Source: JAJDIA01 sp031555145
Lineage (GTDB): Bacteria > Bacteroidota > Bacteroidia > Bacteroidales > Tannerellaceae
Assembly (NCBI GenBank): GCA_031555145.1
Contig: JAVBUR010000060.1
Coordinates: forward strand, 1 to 29,731
DNA length: 29,731 nucleotides
Reading direction: 5' to 3'
The position numbers were made by a program, and so were the translations under genes. Below, one piece after another: positions 25,186 through 29,731 of the stretch (positions are counted from its first letter, which is position 1; each line of letters starts with the position of its first letter). The notes below the pieces were generated by a model. That model worked only from the letters and a program-made list of their open reading frames with translations. It made no database searches and was not told where the DNA came from.

Positions 25186-26163
25186 TTAAAATTGTTCCAA
25201 TACCTGGATGCGTTTCCCGATAGGCGGATGCGTAGCGAACAATCCTCCCAAACCCGCCAACGCGCTTTTCGCCTGATGGCCGGGATGTTCGATGACCAAC
25301 TGTGCCACATCGTCCCGCTCTACCGCTTCGAGATCCGGGTCTGCTGATATTTTACGTAAGGCCGAAGCCAACGCCATTGGGTTCTTGGTCATTTCCGCTG
25401 CACCGGCATCCGCCATAAATTCCCGCTTGCGCGAGATGGCAAAACGCATCAGTGTGGAGAAGAAGTAACCGATGGCCGCCACGACCATCACCAACAGAAT
25501 CACCACGATGGTTCCCCCTTTGTTGTCGCGGTTGCGCGACACGGACGAATAGTAGACCGACCGCATCGCCACCTGCGCCAGCATGGCGAAGATACCGACA
25601 AAGACGATCGACACGATCAGCAGCCGCACGTCACGGTTGCGGATATGCGACAGTTCATGGGCGATCACGGCTTCCAGCTCAGCATCATCCAGCTTATTGA
25701 TGATACCACGTGAAAGGGTGACCGTATAGGTGCGCTCGTTAATCCCACTGGCAAAAGCATTCAGCGAATCGTCTTCGATCACATTCACCTTCGGCATCTT
25801 CATGCCTTGTGCCATGCAGAGGTTTTCCACCAGGTTATAGACCCGTTTGTTCTCTTTCCGTTCCAATGAATGGGAGGAAGTAGCCGACCGGATAATGCTT
25901 GTATTGGCAAAATAGGCAAACACAAACCAGAGCAGAATGCCGGCCAGCACCCAGGGGGCGAGTTGGATAAACAACTGCACGGAGGCGTCCATCGGATTGA
26001 AGTCGTTATACTGCCCGCTGTACTGATCGCTTCCTGCGGCCACGGTCAGCAGGTAGCAAAAAAGGAACAGCAGCCCCACCACGAGGCAGGGGAAGAGACA
26101 AAGCAGGAGCAACGACCGGGCGTTATTCCTGCGTTGTTGTGTCTGAATACCGACGTATTGCAT
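25186..26163 (-). CDS. M48 family membrane metalloprotease (HtpX-like)
   Basis: Membrane zinc protease of 325 residues. Two N-terminal helices (about 17-42 and 66-88) precede the catalytic domain. HEXXH is at 169-173 (HELSH), followed by two more hydrophobic segments (about 180-200 and 217-238) and the third-ligand helix REFMADAGAAEM with E248. This is the HtpX-type topology, linked to membrane-protein quality control; the substrate here is unknown. It starts 2 bases after the stop of lemA. The LemA-M48 pairing is a recurrent arrangement in bacteria. A terminator abuts its stop codon, so the operon ends here. Confidence 0.95.
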   Translation of the reverse strand: MQYVGIQTQQRRNNARSLLLLCLFPCLVVGLLFLFCYLLTVAAGSDQYSGQYNDFNPMDASVQLFIQLAPWVLAGILLWFVFAYFANTSIIRSATSSHSLERKENKRVYNLVENLCMAQGMKMPKVNVIEDDSLNAFASGINERTYTVTLSRGIINKLDDAELEAVIAHELSHIRNRDVRLLIVSIVFVGIFAMLAQVAMRSVYYSSVSRNRDNKGGTIVVILLVMVVAAIGYFFSTLMRFAISRKREFMADAGAAEMTKNPMALASALRKISADPDLEAVERDDVAQLVIEHPGHQAKSALAGLGGLFATHPPIGKRIQVLEQF

Positions 26164-26165
26164 CG

Positions 26166-26723
26166 TTAGAATTTGATTTTAGGCGCTTCTTCCAACGTAG
26201 CACGCTGTTCGCCGAGGTCGAACATGATCTCTTTGTGGAAACCGAACATACCGGCCACGATGTTGGACGGGAACGTCTGAACGGCGTTGTTCAGTTCCTT
26301 CGTAGCCGAGTTGAAATAACGACGTACCGAAGCCAGCTTGTTCTCCACGTCCGAGATTTCTTCCTGGAGTTGCAGGAAGTTCTGGTTGGCTTTCAGGTCG
26401 GGGTAGGCTTCGAGTGTGATCTTCATCCCAGCCAGCGCAGAGGTCAACTGGTTCTCGGCAGCGATCTTGTCGTCGATCGTGCGGGCGCTGATGGCGCCGT
26501 TACGGGCCTGGATCACCCGGTCCAGTGTGTCTTTCTCGTGGGCGGCATAACCTTTGACGGTCTCCACCAGCTGCGGGATCAGGTCGTGACGCTGTTTCAG
26601 TTGCACGTCGATATCGGCAAAAGCATTCTCGCGGTTGTTACGCAACTTCACCAACCCGTTATAAAGCGATACGGCCCAGATGGCAACTACCACCACTACG
26701 CCTAATACAATAAGTAATGTCAT
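26166..26723 (-). CDS. lemA: LemA family protein
   Basis: A 185-residue protein with an N-terminal membrane helix (about 2-20), short outside tail and a long helical body. The segment YNGLVKLRNNRENAFADIDVQLKQRHDLIPQLVETVKGY is the LemA signature, and FPSNIVAGMFGF near the end is also typical. The biochemical role of LemA proteins is unknown. It leads a two-gene operon with the M48 protease gene (2 bases apart) and is divergent from the delta' gene with a shared 91-base promoter region. Confidence 0.95.
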   Translation of the reverse strand: MTLLIVLGVVVVVAIWAVSLYNGLVKLRNNRENAFADIDVQLKQRHDLIPQLVETVKGYAAHEKDTLDRVIQARNGAISARTIDDKIAAENQLTSALAGMKITLEAYPDLKANQNFLQLQEEISDVENKLASVRRYFNSATKELNNAVQTFPSNIVAGMFGFHKEIMFDLGEQRATLEEAPKIKF

Positions 26724-26753
26724 AATCGTTCTTCTTTTTAATTATACAACCGT

Positions 26754-26790
26754 CAAAGATAGTATTTATGTTCAAAACGACGTATCTTTG
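26754..26790. promoter_or_regulatory. Divergent lemA and delta' promoters
   Basis: The sequence contains TATCTTTG on the minus strand (26761-26754) for lemA and the identical TATCTTTG on the plus strand (26783-26790) for the delta' gene. Both match TAnnTTTG exactly. The boxes are 21 bases apart and point away from each other. Each promoter's -33 region, 19-21 bases upstream, would overlap the other's -7 box. Predicted leaders are about 25 bases (lemA) and about 18 bases (delta'). Confidence 0.65.
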
Positions 26791-26814
26791 TTTGGTTTTT
26801 CAAAACAATCGCCC

Positions 26815-27936
26815 ATGTATTTCAAAGACGTCGTCGGACAGGAAGAAGTCAAACAGCGGCTCATTCAATCGGCCGCCACCGGTGTAATACCGCATGCCCA
26901 ACTCTTTACCGAACAGGAAGGAGCCGGTGCTTTCCCCCTGGCGCTGGCCTACGCCCGCTACCTCAACTGCAAGCAACGGACTGACACCGACTCCTGTGGG
27001 CAATGCCCCTCTTGCCGTAAGTTCGACGAGTTGGCGCATCCCGACCTCCACTTCGTCTTCCCCATCGTGTCGAAGAAGGAAAAGAAGAAAGAGATCTGCG
27101 ATGACTACCTGACCGAGTGGCGCGACTTCCTCCGGGGAAACCCCTACTTCAATATCGACCAGTGGCTCGAACATATGGATGCAGGTAACTCGCAAGCCAT
27201 CATCTACTCGAAGGAAAGCGACGAGATCATCCGTAAGCTCAGCCTCCGCATCTATGAGGCCGACTACCGTATCCTCTTCGTCTGGCTGCCGGAGAAGCTG
27301 CATCAGACCTGTGCCAACAAGTTGCTGAAGGTGATCGAAGAACCGCCGCTCAACACCCTCATCCTGATGGTATCGCAGGAGCCGGATATGATACTCGGCA
27401 CCATCCTGTCGCGTGCGCAGCGTATCCCCGTCCGTCCGATCCAGGTCGACGCCCTCGAACAGGAGATGCGCCGCGAAGGCCTTTCGGCCGACGACGCCCG
27501 CCATATCGCCCACCTGGCCGGCGGCAGCCTGCTCAAAGCCCGCGAAGCCATCAGCCTGAATGAAGACAACCAGTTCTTCCTCGAACAGTTCAAGGCCATG
27601 ATGCGGAACTCCTGGGCGCGAAACGTGAAAGGGATGAAAGACATGGCCGACGTCATGGCCGGTATCGGACGCGAACGACAGAAGAACTTCCTGGACTACT
27701 GCCAGCACCTGATCCGCGAGAACTTCATGTATCGCTTCCAGGCACCCGAGTTAACCTATATGAATATCGACGAGGCCGGTTTCGCCACCAAGTTCGCTCC
27801 ATTTGTGAACGAACGCAACGTGTTCGACCTCATGGACGTCCTCGCCGAAGCCGAGCGACACATCGGCCAGAACGTCAATGCCAAGATGGTGTTCTTCGAC
27901 ATCGGCCTTCGGATCACAGTACTGATCAAGAAATAA
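26815..27936 (+). CDS. holB: DNA polymerase III delta' subunit-like protein
   Basis: Clamp-loader subunit of 373 residues. The start is placed at 26815 (MYFKDVVGQEEVKQRL), since this follows the promoter and matches delta' N-termini; the frame stays open back to 26680, within the lemA gene, but that extension is not supported. The AAA+ fold has a degenerate P-loop (EQEGAGAF at 34-40, no GKT), as expected for delta', which does not hydrolyse ATP. A four-Cys zinc site is at C52, C61, C64 and C67 (CGQCPSC). KLLKVIEEPPLNTLILMVSQ and ILSRAQRIPVRPI (with the SRAQ motif) are typical. A Bacteroidetes-type insertion with KKEKKKE follows the zinc site. Confidence 0.93.
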   Translation: MYFKDVVGQEEVKQRLIQSAATGVIPHAQLFTEQEGAGAFPLALAYARYLNCKQRTDTDSCGQCPSCRKFDELAHPDLHFVFPIVSKKEKKKEICDDYLTEWRDFLRGNPYFNIDQWLEHMDAGNSQAIIYSKESDEIIRKLSLRIYEADYRILFVWLPEKLHQTCANKLLKVIEEPPLNTLILMVSQEPDMILGTILSRAQRIPVRPIQVDALEQEMRREGLSADDARHIAHLAGGSLLKAREAISLNEDNQFFLEQFKAMMRNSWARNVKGMKDMADVMAGIGRERQKNFLDYCQHLIRENFMYRFQAPELTYMNIDEAGFATKFAPFVNERNVFDLMDVLAEAERHIGQNVNAKMVFFDIGLRITVLIKK

Positions 27937-27955
27937 GACGATAATATAATACAGT

Positions 27956-28366
27956 ATGAAAAGAAGACAATTCCTCAGCACCGCCGGTACGGCCGCCGTA
28001 GCCACCGCCGCCACTGCCACCCTCACCGGATGCACGGCCGCCCCGGCTTCCTCCGGTGTCCTGCAAGCAGGTGAAGTACTCCACACCGTCATCTTCGACC
28101 TCAAGCATCCGGTAGGATCGCCCGAAGCCGAACAGTTTATCAACGATGGCCGTCGTATCCTTACCGCCGTACCCGGTGTCGTCGACTTCCAGGCCTGCCG
28201 CCAGTGCAGCCCCAAGAACGACTACCAGTACGGCTTCCTGATGCGCTTCCGCAACCAGGCCGACTTCGATGCCTACTCTGCCCACCCGGATCATGGCAAG
28301 TTCGTGACCGAACGGTGGGACACGGAAGTGAGCCGCTTCCAGGAATCGGATTTCCGATCGTTCTGA
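27956..28366 (+). CDS. Tat-type lipoprotein with Dabb (stress-responsive A/B barrel) domain
   Basis: A 136-residue protein. MKRRQFLSTAG is a twin-arginine start and the signal ends with a lipobox, TLTGC, with C26. Residues about 40-134 form a single Dabb-type ferredoxin-like barrel (VLHTVIFDLKHP, GVVDFQACRQC, YGFLMRFRNQADFDAYSAHPDHGKFV). The function of exported Dabb proteins is unknown. The gene starts 19 bases after the delta' stop, and the AraC-type gene starts 1 base after its own stop, so it is likely part of one transcript and translationally coupled downstream. Confidence 0.88.
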   Translation: MKRRQFLSTAGTAAVATAATATLTGCTAAPASSGVLQAGEVLHTVIFDLKHPVGSPEAEQFINDGRRILTAVPGVVDFQACRQCSPKNDYQYGFLMRFRNQADFDAYSAHPDHGKFVTERWDTEVSRFQESDFRSF

Positions 28367-28367
28367 C

Positions 28368-29558
28368 ATGAACCTCCTCACCAACTCAATTCTCTCTTTA
28401 CCGTGTTTGGTTTCTCTTTTCTGGGCTGTTTACTTTTTATGCCACCTCAGGAAAAACCTGCGGCCACAGAATATCTGGACGGCTTATCTGCTGACGATGA
28501 GCGCAGGGGCTGCGGTATGGGCGACCCTCTTCGGTGGCATCGAAGATTATAGCTTGTATTATAAACTGGATGTGATCGATCATATTTGCACCTTGTCGCT
28601 TTTTCCGCTTGTCTATTTGTATTTCCGGTCGCTCACCCATGCCGGACCATTACCCTGGAAGCAATACGCCTGGCTGATTCCCGGTTTTCTGGTCGGACTC
28701 TCTGCTGCCGTGTCCTACTGCCTGATGGGGGATGAGCGATCGACAGCCTATATCCGCGAAATGGTAGAGAATATCGAGTATCTCCATTTCACTCCCGGAT
28801 CGCTTGAATGGTGGCATTGCATGGTGTCAGAGTATGGATTCAACCTGTTGATCTTTTTGCAGATAGTAGCCGGCATGACCTACGCCACCCGCAACCTGAT
28901 CCGGTATAAACGAGGACTCAGCCACTACTTTTCCAACTTCGAAGAGAAAGCGATCGAGAATAACCGGGCTGTGCTGATCGGGCAGTTCTTCATATTAGGA
29001 CTTTCCTGCGTAGCTTTCTGCCTGTGGAATACTACCTACACGCATTACTTCCATATCCGCCATTTCCTGATGCTGGGCATGGGCGTATCCATCTACTACA
29101 TGAGTTACCATGTTTCCCGGATCACATTCGATGCCGAGCATATCATCACAGAAATGGAGACAGCCGAAGCCGAACCTATCCCTACAGCCGAGTTGAATGA
29201 AACCTGCCTCCGGCTGCTGCCCCTACTCAACCAGTTGATAGAGGAAGAACATATTTTCCTGCAACCTCATCTTTCACTGGAAGACCTGGCCCGCCAAGCC
29301 AACACCAACCGTACCTATATCTCGCAGATCATCCATGTGAAGTACGGTTACAACTTCTACGACTTCATCAATCAAAAGCGGATCGAATACGCCCAAGCGC
29401 TCTACCGGCAAACCCCTTATCGCACCCAGGAACAAATAGCCACCCTGTCGGGCTTCTCCCAGTCCACCTCCTTCAGCCGCATCTTTAAAAAACACACCGG
29501 CGCCACCTATCGGGAATGGCAGAAAACAGTAAAAGAGCCATCCGACAGCATCAAATAG
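28368..29558 (+). CDS. Membrane-anchored AraC-family transcriptional regulator
   Basis: A 396-residue protein. The N-terminal half has about seven membrane helices (near 7-26, 38-56, 70-87, 98-118, 155-175, 203-220, 231-248). A linker at 250-280 leads to a C-terminal AraC double helix-turn-helix (about 300-388): LSLEDLARQANTNRTYISQII, then EQIATLSGFSQSTSFSRIFKKHTGATYREW. Such regulators bind DNA from the membrane; the signal is unknown. The gene follows the Dabb gene by 1 base, which suggests a functional pair, and it has no separate promoter that I can see. Confidence 0.9.
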   Translation: MNLLTNSILSLPCLVSLFWAVYFLCHLRKNLRPQNIWTAYLLTMSAGAAVWATLFGGIEDYSLYYKLDVIDHICTLSLFPLVYLYFRSLTHAGPLPWKQYAWLIPGFLVGLSAAVSYCLMGDERSTAYIREMVENIEYLHFTPGSLEWWHCMVSEYGFNLLIFLQIVAGMTYATRNLIRYKRGLSHYFSNFEEKAIENNRAVLIGQFFILGLSCVAFCLWNTTYTHYFHIRHFLMLGMGVSIYYMSYHVSRITFDAEHIITEMETAEAEPIPTAELNETCLRLLPLLNQLIEEEHIFLQPHLSLEDLARQANTNRTYISQIIHVKYGYNFYDFINQKRIEYAQALYRQTPYRTQEQIATLSGFSQSTSFSRIFKKHTGATYREWQKTVKEPSDSIK

Positions 29559-29731
29559 CATACAATTGATAGCCGCAGAAGTGTCAAATCCAACCAGACT
29601 TGAATATTTTTTGAGGTATCAGAAGGTATCTCGGCTCCCCGCCTTCAAAGCTACTCTCTATACACATCTTTTGACTAGCTTTAGAGTGCATGCCCCGTCA
29701 GGGGTATCGTGTTCGTAGCCAGGGGTGTAAG
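29559..29731. other. Non-coding end of the window
   Basis: No gene, promoter or convincing terminator is seen. Weak inverted repeats occur: AAAGCTA (29647-29653) with TAGCTTT (29676-29682), and CCCC-gtca-GGGG (29693-29704). Neither is followed by a T tract. Confidence 0.5.

Noticed and set aside
26680..26814. Longer start for the delta' gene, inside lemA
   Set aside because: The extension overlaps the lemA start and the promoter; the protein family starts at MYFKDVVGQ.
29693..29704. Short CCCC-gtca-GGGG hairpin near the end
   Set aside because: It has only four pairs and no T tract.

Overview
The window is chromosomal DNA from a member of the Bacteroidales, most likely Parabacteroides or a close relative; the genus is an inference. 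The evidence is a SusC/SusD pair, an ECF sigma/FecR pair and Bacteroidetes-type promoter -7 boxes (TAnnTTTG). AT-rich start regions and lipoprotein signals with little Shine-Dalgarno sequence agree with this. I see no rRNA, tRNA, transposase, phage gene or CRISPR array. Twenty-one protein genes fill almost all of the window.

Layout. 1-442 is non-coding and carries a GC-rich tandem array with a 22-bp period, followed by the promoter of mdh (malate dehydrogenase, 443-1384). 1484-8082 (minus) is a four-gene run: membrane-fusion lipoprotein, RND pump, outer-membrane factor and an lpxA homologue. 8323-10010 (plus) is a small integral membrane protein whose gene overlaps that of a LacI-type regulator. 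10022-10588 (minus) is an exported dual-specificity-type phosphatase, and 10721-11584 (plus) is an M23 (LytM) peptidase lipoprotein.

11671-23636 (minus) is a polysaccharide-utilisation-type locus read as ECF sigma, FecR anti-sigma, SusC-like transporter with an STN signalling domain, SusD-like lipoprotein, a strong hairpin, a Tat-exported Gfo/Idh/MocA oxidoreductase, and a 1146-residue exported protein with HEAT repeats and two DUF1080 (3-keto-disaccharide hydrolase) domains. No classical glycoside hydrolase is present. The locus may import a glycoside and attack it by oxidation at C3 followed by elimination or hydrolysis, with both enzymes outside the cytoplasm. This is the most interesting system in the window.

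23774-25099 (minus) is a PIN-PhoH RNase/ATPase. 25186-26723 (minus) is a lemA-M48 protease operon. 26815-29558 (plus) is the DNA polymerase III delta' subunit, then a Tat-type lipoprotein with a Dabb domain, then a membrane-anchored AraC-type regulator in a tightly packed run. The lemA and delta' promoters are divergent, with identical -7 boxes 21 bp apart. The last 173 bases hold no recognisable gene.
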